DNA from: Xestospongia bergquistia
Taxonomy: Eukaryota; Porifera; Demospongiae; Haplosclerida; Petrosiidae
Direction of reading: 5' to 3'
Length of the DNA stretch: 64,000 bases
NCBI GenBank assembly: GCA_963965975.1
Contig: OZ014417.1
Location: forward strand, 2,089,821-2,153,820
Part shown: positions 24,540 through 34,819 of the stretch, in pieces
How the letters are laid out: every line of letters begins with the position of its first letter
Position numbering within the stretch: position 1 is the first letter of the stretch
The notes under the pieces: model-generated
Database searches by the model: none
What the model saw: only the letters and a program-made list of their open reading frames with translations
What the model was told of the DNA's origin: nothing
Program-made: the position numbers and the translations under genes

Positions 24540-24975
24540 TATATTGAGTTCAGTGTTCCTGTTATTTCCACAGGAAGTTGTTAGAGATATAGTTGTGTTG
24601 TCACAAGTTGAAAACTGATAATATATATTCCTTTAATAACTTCTTCCATTTGAAATTTAATAACATATATTATTGTCTTTTCATTCTCTAGTTAAATGAA
24701 TATATGTAATTTTGCCACTATATAGATGGTAAGTGAAAATGATAATGTGTTAGTAACTAGTGTAGTGTATTGATGAAGTAAATTGCATCATTAATGTTAA
24801 AATTTATCTCTTTCATTTCTCCTTTCTTAATACCACTCTGATGACAACTTGACCTATATTTTCTGTCAATACTCTCCTAGAGAAAAGAAAAAAGATAAAG
24901 TGAGGTCAACATATCAGTTTAAAGGTCAATTCGTTTATTATTATATATTAATCAATCTTGAACATAAGAATGCCA
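24540..24975. pseudogene. scrambled fragments of the NUDT6-like gene inside array 1
   Basis: The plus strand at about 24540-24705 matches the minus strand of 42310-42480 (end of intron 5, CACAGGAAGTTGTTAGAG, and the first bases of the last exon TTCTCTAGTTAAATG). By contrast 24870-24970 matches the plus strand of 42690-42785 (start of exon 5 and the preceding intron). The two pieces therefore lie in opposite orientations. An array unit (ATG at 24726) sits between them. Confidence 0.55.
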
Positions 24976-27060
24976 CATGACATCAACATGTGAGTTTATT
25001 TGATTCAGTCTATTAATATTTGTCTTTCATCTTCAGATGTATATATTAGTGCAGATATTCATGTGAAATATTATATTGTAACAAATAATTTTATGATTCA
25101 TATATCAGACACATGATAGTCATGATGATATAATGATGGTCATAATGATGCCCATTTGTCAAAATAATTGCTAGCTTTCTGTTAATACTATATATTCCAA
25201 ATCTGATAATACTATGTATTCCAAATAAAATAAGAAGGTATTTAAATAGGTCTAATAATGTCAAATTAAATTGTGGGTGAAGCACTTGAAGATGCCTTAA
25301 ATAAATTTATTGGTGGTGATTGAAGAATTAAAATAACTTTTTGCCTCAAGCTACTAATTATTTTCTATTAAAGTGCAGCAATCCATCTTAACTACTGCTA
25401 CATTTTTGCTTTTTGCAAAACGATCATAAAAATGCAAAACATTTTTCTTGAGAGGTGATCAAAGGATAGTTAGTATCAATCTGATTAAAAGAATGTAAAC
25501 AAGGTACCAATGATGTCAATAGTATTGTTCCTCCATAATTGCACACACAGATCAAATACCTTACTTTAATAATGATTAACAATAATAGTAATATGGTTAA
25601 TATTATGATAATATTACCATCGTTACTACTTTGTTTGTGTTAAAATCCAAGCAGAAGGTCTAAATGTGATATACTTAAACTTCCAAAATAGCAAGCAAAT
25701 TAAAAGTCACTGTGCATGTACACATGTACTTTTACACATAAACAAACATAACATGTTTTTGAAAAAAATTATCATACAGTTGTAGAGATGGTTCAGTGTT
25801 AATCTGATAAAATGTAGCAGTTCATCTTCAGACGTACATGCTATAGTGAAAACATTCACGTGAAATATTATCTGTAACCAATAATCTCATCATCCAGTTA
25901 TCAGACACGTGGTAGTATATGATGGTATAGTGTAGTACTTATGTGTAGGGACTACATAGATTGTCCAATGAAACCTATTAGCAAAAACACTACATTAATA
26001 TTACAGAATTCGAACTTCAATTTCACATATCATTTCAATCTAGAGTAATGCTTAATAAAAGGATTCTTTAAAGGAGACAAATTATGTAGCATCATACTAC
26101 ATACTTAGCCACTAAAGAATCTTTCAGTCTGAGTGATGTGTAAGGATATAATATTTATTATTATCATATTGTTGTTATAATGTGCCTGCTAACCAGCTAT
26201 TAATTGACAATATTACATTTGCAAGTACATAAAAATTCTAAAAAGGGAGTTTCTGACTTTTTTTATTAATCTGTGCTGCTGAGTAGAACAGCTTAGATAT
26301 CATGCAGTGTTTTCTCAGTATGTGCATTCCAATACATTTTAATGAACAATCCCTAAACAGGCATTACTGCTACATGCCGGATACCATTTGAGGATATGTT
26401 TATAATTGTTATTAATTATTACTCCAGCTGTCAAGTCATTCACAATACATTTTAATGAACAATCCCTAAACAGGCATTACTGCTACATGCCGGATACCAT
26501 TTGAGGATATGTTTATAATTGTTATTAATTATTACTCCAACTGTCAAGTCATTCACATATATACTCTTTGATATCTGATCTTCTTTGTTTGGTTCTTACT
26601 TAGCAATATCAAATTAAGTTTCAATAAACATTTGGCAATACCAAATAAACATACAAAGTAAACATTTGGCAATATCCAATTAAGTTTAGCAATATCAATG
26701 GCAATATAAGGCAATATTAAAAAAATTTGGCAAACATTTGGCAATATGAAATTTGATAAACATTTGGCAATTCCCAAACATTTGGCAATCAAATAAACCA
26801 AAAATAAACCAAAAATGTATGTCAAATAAAAGTATCAAATAAAACAATTGGCAATATCTATCAAAGTTTCTTGGCAATATTAAAGGTTTCAATAAACATT
26901 TGTAAGTTTGGCACACAATATCATTAATATCAAATAAAACATATGAAATAAAACATTTTGGCAATATCAAAAGTTGGCACTACATTGGAAAACATTTTGG
27001 CAATATCAAAGTTAAAACATTGGCACTACATTGGTGGATTAATCACATTACCACTTGATG
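24976..27060. other. decayed intergenic or intronic region of locus 1
   Basis: No intact gene is seen. Recognisable pieces: a Death-domain start remnant (25270-25310, GTGGGTGAAGCACTTGAAG); a CATCTTCAGA block present twice (25025-25140 and 25820-25930); a 111-base direct tandem repeat (about 26336-26557) with a third copy at 38510-38625; and many copies of AAACATTTGGCAATATCAA from 26620 to 27020. The same blocks flank the intact Roc exon at 38.3-38.7 kb, so this is the counterpart region, from which the Roc exon has been lost. Confidence 0.5.
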
Positions 27061-29614
27061 CAAATATTATAATGGAGCTATTGATTCATTTTCGTCTTGC
27101 AGCCGAAGTCCGTACCAAGGAGGCTGTCAAGCATTTTTTTTTACCAGCAATGGAGATCCTAATGAAATTATTCATTTTCGTGCTGCTGAAGTCCATACCA
27201 AGGAATATGATCAGGCTGTCAAGTATTTTTTTTACCAGCAGTGGAGATCCTAATTAAGTTACATCTTGTATTTCCTACCACTAAGTTTACGCCATCAGGG
27301 TTGTAAAGCTTACATGGCATTGGAGGAAATTGTTACATGAAGGTTAGTTCAGCCATTTTATCACAATGAATCTGTCTGGAGGGGTTGTGAAGGTGTTGAT
27401 GCAAATAATATAATGAAGCTATTGATTCATTTTCGTCTTGCTGCTGAAGTCTGTACCAAGAAGTCAAAGCATTTTTAACCAGCAGTGCTGAAGTGTTTCC
27501 AAGATGCAGTCTCTCTGCATATTGTATTTTCTACCACTAAGTTTACGACACCAGGTTTTTTTTACTCATTTAGCTACAGCCATGGCCAGCCATCCTTCAT
27601 GTGAGCTTTTGAAATGTCCACTTTGTAATATGATTTGTCACAAATTGATTGTGTTATGCTCACTGTACCACACACTATGCTATGCAAGTGAATGTATCAT
27701 GATGTGCTCCAGATAGCCATTCTCCTCAGTATTTTAATATAAGCTAGTACACTGAACAATGGTAACAAAAGTCAGCTACTTATATAGAAACAAAAATGAC
27801 AGCTAAACTTTTAACCAAATAAGGTAAAAACAGAGATTTAACCAATCATGTTTATTACCAGACTGAGTGGTGCCATATTGATAGAAAGGTCTAAACATAA
27901 AACAACATTAGTAATAATGACCATATTGTTGGTCTTTTACATCTCTCCCATGTATATTACAATATAGGAAGACAAAAGTCTGGACAAGTAATTTCATTAT
28001 CTTCACCAGTACTAGTTACTGGTTAGCCTAACATTGTTAAAAGTTTAATATGCTTAGCTGTCATTTTATTTTATATAAGTAGCTGACTTTTGTTACCACT
28101 CTTTAGTATACTAGCTTATTTTAAGAAAGATTTATCTGAAAAAGGATGATTCAGTTAAGAGATCTCACAAGTAGCATTCTACATTTTTTCATTAATTTAG
28201 GATAGAGATCACCTCAGTGGGTTCTATTCTGACCTGATTGACCATTAATGCTATTTTGTTGTAATACTGCTTCTACTTGTGGTGTTTTCCCAAAATGTAC
28301 TAGATGAGGGTTAGTGAGGGTAGAAGGTTTGTGAATTCCCACTATAGGATGTACTCTTGGTTTGATACTATGCTACTAAAAGATATATATATATATATAT
28401 AAATACATAGCTAGTACTTTATTAAAATTACTATGAATATTTATTATATTATAGTTAATAACAATCCATTACTTAATTAATGTAGATACTTTACGGTTCA
28501 AGGAGACGTTAAAGAGTGTACCAGTCCTGGCTTAGTGTCTTTATCAGATCCCTTCTTTTTTTGATTGTACTAAGGAACTTCGTTAAGGCAGTCTTTTAAA
28601 GCAAGTCCGATTCATTCACTCAGAAAAATACTTCATACCAAGAGTTAATTATTGCATTATTAATAATATTCTATTATATAGATAGCTCTGGAATTCCAAC
28701 TAGTAGTACTAATCTTACATAACTATTATGTGTTTTGTTATCCACTACATTATTGTGTGTCATGACTTCCATTGAATGTATTGATTTTATCATAAACTTA
28801 ACTAAATCGAATAGGTCAAAAATTATATATCAAATTTGTGTTGTCAATTAAAGTACATGAAGTTATTAAAGGTACATCCTTACCTTGTTTCTGTTGTTTT
28901 TGGCATTACCATCCTAACATCCTTATTCAAATGAACACTGTTAATATCATATTATGTCAAGAGCTAGTGACAGTTCTGGAAGATTGTGTTACAAGAAACT
29001 CTCAATACCAGTGCTAGAATGTTGAAACGAGGCAAATTCGCTGATTTGTATGTGGATTTAAGGGTTGTGGTCAAATCATGTAAGTAAGATATGGCAGTTG
29101 TCTTCACAATAATTATGACTATTTTGTCGGACTATTTTGTCTTTTTCAATTCTAATTCCATTATTCTCTAGACATGCATCTAGTGACATATCTGCTCGAG
29201 TGGATCATTCTCATTTTCTAATTACATTGTGAAGAAAAGCCAACCAACTTTCACAAGCCTACTGCTGAGGAAGAAGTTTGGTTTAAAGGAACAGGGAAGG
29301 TAAGTTTTAAAATAGATTAACTAATCAATTATAAATTATACAGGGTACAAAAAATAGATGCCCTTAAACCTATTGCCTCACACTGGCATATGTTGGGTGT
29401 AGCACTTGAAGTCCCAGAGGATGCCCTGCAGAATGTGTGTCAGAACCATGGTGCTGACCCTGATACAATGAAATTGTTGATTATGATTGATCACTGGTTG
29501 CTGCAGCTAAATGCTGATTGGGCAACACTAATAAAAGTCACAGAGGATCCTCTTGTCAACAATTTAAAGTTGCTGCTGACATTTGTAAATTTAACTGAAT
29601 CTATTGACATGTAA
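27061..29614 (+). pseudogene. decayed Roc-COR-Death gene (locus 1)
   Basis: Fragments align in order to the gene at 38705-41205. COR-domain pieces occur three times (27061-27165, 27166-27255, 27308-27715) with the FHFRLAAEVRTKE motif repeated. The end of the COR exon lies at about 28946-29075, the next exon at about 29172-29300, and a still-open Death-domain exon at about 29345-29614 (WHMLGVALEVPEDALQN...MIDHWLLQLNADWATLIK). The GTPase domain is absent. Frameshifts, internal duplications and at least one inserted element (27741-28117) break the rest. It is the paralog of the second locus, with its own leader and array 1 upstream. Only the Death-domain exon keeps coding character. Confidence 0.65.
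27741..28117. mobile_element. MITE-like element with long terminal inverted repeats
   Basis: The left end AAGCTAGTACACT...GGTAACAAAAGTCAGCTACTT is mirrored at the right end (AAGTAGCTGACTTTTGTTACC...AGTATACTAGCTT). Inner arms also match (ATGACAGCTAAACTTTTAAC against its complement). ATTTTAA flanks both sides and may be the target duplication. It is inserted in the COR remnant. No coding sequence is seen. Confidence 0.6.
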
Positions 29615-31480
29615 CACTATAGATAGAGAGTTGTTGATTCCTACTTTACAACAATGCTGACCACAGTAATTGTACGTGAGTGCGAGTAAAGACTTGCCCC
29701 CCCCCCCCCCCCCCCAATAATTAGCAGTACCCAGCAACTTTATGCACAAAATCCCAATACCCCTCCTTACTATGCAAGTGAGCAGTGATAGAGAAGTGGT
29801 CCCAATTCCATATTGGTCTTTGGAACCTAACTATATTAATTTTGCATTAAAATACGATATTTTCTGCCTCTAAGAGCCTTCTGAGCTCATTTACACTGAA
29901 AAGCACTAAAAGCTTGAGAGAACTGCTATATGAATCTGGCAATTTAAAGTAGGTGTTTGCCCTCCTTCCTATTAATACCACTTATTGACTATAGGATTTT
30001 TGGCAGTTCTTTGATCTTTGAACAAGAGCTATACTTAAAGTTGACCAACCCTCCCTTCCCTCAGGGAGGAGGGGCCGATTACGCGAGACAGAAAACCTCT
30101 CCGGATTGCAATTACTTTTATTACGCCTCCTTTTAGTCTCAAAGTTAGGTACCTATCTATTGTGCGCTGAGCTTCTACGTCTTCTTGTCGTTGACTGTAA
30201 CTAGTGTTCTTTAAGGAACTTAATTTAGGCAGTTTTATCACAAAGTAAGTCGATGCATCCACCCAGAAAAGTAAGTAGTCATTCTTTTATTAGTTAGCTA
30301 GTATATATAGCAGTGAGTAGAACTCCATCCCCTAGTTAACTAAGAAGACATATTATTATTCCTTACATCAGTTGCTAGGATGTTTTTGTGTAAAGTAATA
30401 TTAGCCCTTAGATGCAAATTCGTTACACGCCCACCTTTATTTAAAAAGCACGCGGGATGTTAATTATAAAATATTTCTTATTTACCTTTTTTTATAAGTT
30501 TTACCTTTAACTTTTTAAAAAGCTTAACAATATGATATTCAATAATTACTACTATAAAACAATAATCAGTTTTTTGAAAATTGCTCAGAGGGAGAGAGCA
30601 GTGACAATTATGACTATGTTAATGATGATGAACTAGATAATGATGTCCTTCAGGTTGTTGTGTTCAGATGAATGTTTAAAAAAATGCCATGCTTGACTCA
30701 AACTCATAAATCATAACCTTTCATATATGATATATTCACATAATTACACAAGTTAAAAAAATACAAAACTACTAGCCTGTATTCGTTGCTAAGGATGGCA
30801 TGTGTGTACGAGTGTCCATGGAAATGGCCCCATAGGCAAGAATAATAAACATACCATAGTGGTTGATGACCTAAAGTAATTTGCTATTGAGAAAACAAAT
30901 TGAAGCACATATATGCTGGTTGTTTTCATCAACAAACTCCCGTTTTTTCACCTGAATCTTGTGGTTTTTAGGTGAAATAAATTAAATAAGCATGGTCCTC
31001 TATATTTTAACATGCAGATGGTATTAGTATAAATTAAATATGTCTGTACATAATGTATATATCTGCTACATGTATAATTGTATATCTGTAATATTGAAAG
31101 CCAAGTTTTTAAAGTTAACTTGATGCACATTAGTTCATGTGCGAGTTTATATATTTGTAGACTCTGTAAATAAATTTAGTTTATCTATAGTCAATTTTTC
31201 AGTATATGTAATAGATGCATGAAATATATTGTAGGTCAAGCTTATGATATTTAGTACAAGTTCATTGTGTGGTCTGTTTAAAATAAAAATAAAGTATATT
31301 CATTGATATAATTAGGCAGCATTAAATTTCATTATAATTCTAAAATAATACAATAGGATATAATAGACTTTTGTTGCAAACAAAAGGTGATAATTCTAAC
31401 TTCATTTTGTGTTTAGAAAGACTTACTTTGCATGCTATAGCTTTTGTTCATTGTTAATTAATTTATATTTTCTCTATTAG
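29615..31480 (+). other. leader region of locus 2
   Basis: This stretch contains a 19-base C run (29697-29715). The leader candidate ends TTTTATCACAAA with donor GTAAGTCGATGCATCCA (donor at 30245), followed by sequence homologous to 19.94-20.53 kb: a TTAGTTAGCTA block, CTGTACATAATGTATA and GACTTTTGTTGCA. Relative to locus 1 there is an insertion at about 30420-31000. An open frame on the minus strand at 30035-30262 is not supported by the homologous locus. There is no other gene. Confidence 0.45.
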
Positions 31481-31483
31481 ATG
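31481..31483 (+). other. three-base candidate exon consisting of ATG (locus 2)
   Basis: The site reads TCTCTATTAG / ATG / GTAAGT, homologous to 20535-20537. If spliced, it makes the start codon a separate exon. The downstream Roc exon starts in phase 0, so any number of three-base exons in between keeps the frame. Confidence 0.45.
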
Positions 31484-33579
31484 GTAAGTATAATAACAAC
31501 TTTAAAGCTGATTTTACAGTAATTTTCTGTAATACTTTTCTGGTGACATTCTACATGAACCTTTACTGGTCTCCTCTACTGTATATATGGCAACAATAGG
31601 GAGTAAGTCTAATTAAGTCTAATTAATTTTTGGAACATATGTACTAAATTTTAGCATCTTATGTATAATCATGTCAAACTATATGTCTGAATCTATTTAC
31701 ATTAATATAAGTCTAGTACCAAAATGTAGTACCAAAGTGTAAAAGGTATTACATTAAAGCTAATGTATGTTTTAGTTTCAGACCTCATGATTATGTAATA
31801 TTTAGTTAATGAGTTTATAAGTCTTATTTAACTAACTTTATAATTCTAAGTTAGTTATAAATACAAATTAAGTTAAGGTTAACTTCTTGAGACTACATTT
31901 GATAATTTTCTGATTCTACATATCATTTAATTCTTTTCATATTCTATGTCTCTACACAATGAATCCTCTCACTACATCTATATCAATTTAAGAATACTGT
32001 AAGTAATATATCTTAGAAGTAGATTTTATATTAATATTAAATTTATATTAATCTTTTCTTTTTTCTTGATTAATCCATTCTAATAACTAGTTGACCTTTT
32101 TTCTGCGACTATTTAGAATGTAATTATTGTGTTATTAATGTATTGAAGAGATAAATTGTATCATTAATGTTCAATTTTAAAATATATCTTTCCTTTTTCT
32201 TTTTAATGCCACTCTGATGACAACTCGACCTGTTTGTCTTCAACTATTCAGTATGTAAGTAATTATAATAATTATGTTAGTAACTAGTGTAATATATCTT
32301 AGAATGTGATTTTATATTAAAGTAAATTTATATTAATCTTTTCTTTTTTCTTGATTAATGTCATCTAATGACTAGTTGACCTTTTTTCTGCGACTATTTA
32401 GAATGTAATTATTGTGTTATTAATGTTTTGAAGAGGTTAATTGTATCATTAATGTTCAATTTTAAAATATATCTTTCCTTTTTCATTTTAATGGCACTCT
32501 GATGACAACTTGACCTGTTTGTCTTCAACTGTTCAGCCTGTAAGTAATTATAATAATTATGTTAGTTACTAGTGTAATATATCTTAGAAGTAGATTTTAT
32601 ATTAATATTAAATTTATATTAATCTTTTCTTTTTTCTTGATTAATCCATTTTAATAACTAGTTGACCTTTTTTCTGTGACTATTTGGAATGTAATTATTG
32701 TATTATTAATGTATTGTAGAGGTCAATTGTATCATTATTGTTCAATTTTAAAATATATGTTTCCTTTTTCTTTTTAATGCCACTCTGATGACAACTTGAC
32801 CTGTTTGTCTTCAACTATTCAGTATGTAAGTAATTATAATAATTATGTTAGTAAGTGTAATATATCTTAGAAGTAGATTTTATATTAATATTAAATTTAT
32901 ATTAATCTTTTCTTTTTTCTTGATTAATGTCATCTAATGACTAGTTGACCTTTTTTCTGCGACTATTAAAAATGTAATTATTGTGTTATTAATGTATTGA
33001 AGAGGTTAATTGTATCATTAATGTTCAATTTTAAAATATATCTTTCCTTTTTCATTTTAATGGCACTCTGATGACAACTTGACCTGTTTGTTTTCAACTA
33101 TAAAGCCTGTAAGTAATTATAATAATTATGTTAGTAACTAGTGTAACATATCTTAGAAGTAGATTTTATATTAATATTAAATTTATATTAATCTTTTCTT
33201 TTTTCTTGATTAATGTCATTCTAATAACTAGTTGACCTTTTTTCTGTGACTATTTAGAATGTAATTATTGTGTTATTAATGTATTGAAGAGGTCAATTGT
33301 ATCATTAATGTCAATTTTAAAATATATCCTTCCTTTTTTTTTCAATGGCACTCTGATGACAACTTGACCTGTTTGTCTTCAATTATTCAGCCTGTAAGTA
33401 ATTATAATAATTATGTTATTAATTTATTGAAGAGGTCAATTATATCATTAATGTTCAATTTTAAAATATATCTTTCTTTTTTCTTTTTAATGGCACTCTG
33501 ATGACAACTTGACCTGTTTGTCTTCAAATATTCAGCCTGTAAGTAATTATAATAATTATGTTAGTTACTAGTGTAGTAT

Positions 33580-34819
33580 CATAGATAGTATAGACTATGT
33601 AACCGGGATTGGAAATGCCCACGCATTTCCGGTACTCTCCTTGTCATCTCAAGCATAAATATCATATAAACTATAGCTTGTAGTGCTCCTGTTTCTTCGG
33701 AAACAAGCATGTAGTATTTGAAATTTTTACTTTAATTAAGTGTTACCTTATAATAAATACTTATTTGAAATAATTATTATTTATCTGATAATTAATTTTA
33801 CTGATAATGTAAGACAAAAGTCTTTTTGCTAGTATAATATACGTTATACTACAAGGAGCTCTTTTAGATGTAGGTTTTAAAATTGGTACACCAGTTGCTA
33901 CATAAGTGTTAGATAGTGCATACCTCCTGTTTAAATGATGCTCTTGGCCTGAACCAGGAAGATTTGTATCAACTTTTGCAACCAATCTAATAAATGACCT
34001 GTCATCTGATTATTTAGGCAATAATCCCAAGGAATGGAATCTCTCTCTTAGCGCAGACAAGGAATGGAAAGGAGCATGAATATGATAAATCAACTTTGCA
34101 TTTGAAGAGATACAATTAAAGACCTGGGAATTGATCTGTGCTTTCTATAGTACAGTCACTTACCCATTTGAAAGGAAATTAATTATTAATAATTATTTAG
34201 TACTGAATATGTACGCGTATTTTGTATCTTACATAACTATGACAGGAGATTGCCATAGCAAATAATAACAAGCTAAATCAACACAGAAATTATTCATCTT
34301 TAAATAAGAAGCTGTAATTTATGTCTACATAACTTAAAACAATGGCTATAGTCCCAAAAGTGCACCTATATCTTATGTTGTTCTAGTGTTTTCCATAAGA
34401 ATAGCGCAACTTTACTAACATAAAAACAGTTTAAACCAATGTGTTCTTATTTGTTCTAAATAATTGGTCCTAAACCTTTTAGTAATAATATTGCTGTAAG
34501 AAGAAAGAGCGACAAAAGTATTTTTAGTGCCATTTTCATCAATAAATAACTAATTTAAAAGTGGATGTCTGTATTATTGACTATTTTTAATAATAGAATA
34601 TAAAGAAGAATATATAGTCAATGTGTTGATAAATAAAAATAACACTAATGTCTTTATAGGAATATATAATAACAGCATAAGTATGTCTAGGTTACAATGT
34701 AAGGTAATAAAAATTAATTGATTTTTTTGGACACGGAGTGCGTTTTCAAATGTTCATTCACTTCTATGGGATCACGTGATTTGTTTCCAATCCCAGTTAC
34801 GTAGTCTATACTATCTATG
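33580..34819. mobile_element. non-autonomous DNA transposon (about 1.24 kb) in array 2
   Basis: Terminal inverted repeats of about 35 bases start CATAGATAGTATAGACTA and continue through GGGATTGGAAA at both ends. GTAGTAT occurs on both sides (33573-33579 and 34820-34826), consistent with a 7-base target duplication. Just inside the left end, GGAAATGC and GCATTTCC form a small hairpin. The interior is AT-rich with no convincing protein; a 74-codon minus-strand frame at 33761-33985 has no recognisable domain. It splits an array unit cleanly, so it post-dates the array expansion. Confidence 0.7.

Larger units (their letters stand above)
20535..24728 (+). repeat. array 1: tandem acceptor-triplet-donor units (candidate single-codon exons)
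   Basis: Units of about 118-169 bases (mostly 138-152) carry a TTTCCTTTTTC-type pyrimidine tract, an AATGCCACTCTGATGACAAC block, a TTGACCTGTATTTTCTGCC block, acceptor ATTTAG, then three bases and GTAAGTAG. Triplets and positions are ATG 20535, GGA 20656, ATTATT 21007 (six bases), ATT 21229, AGT 21347, GTG 21637, GTG 22436, GAG 22585, ACA 22717, AGG 22868, AAA 23011, GAA 23152, GTG 23321, AGG 23466, AAG 23618, CTG 23757, ACA 23901, GAT 24039, CTG 24190, CTG 24336, ATG 24726. One unit (21502) has lost the spacing. None is a stop codon. The unit body has drifted while AG, the three-base spacing and GTRAG are kept. A palindromic element interrupts the array at 22048-22280. The array is either amplified intron sequence or a run of genuine microexons. 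Confidence 0.6.

Noticed and set aside
26553-26970. Two minus-strand frames of about 90 codons
   Set aside because: They translate the degenerate GGCAATATC repeats; hydrophobic composition follows from the repeat.
30035-30262. Minus-strand 75-codon frame
   Set aside because: It lies over the leader of locus 2, and the homologous leader of locus 1 does not keep the frame.
33761-33985. 74-codon frame inside the transposon
   Set aside because: No domain or transposase motif is seen, and the element looks non-autonomous.
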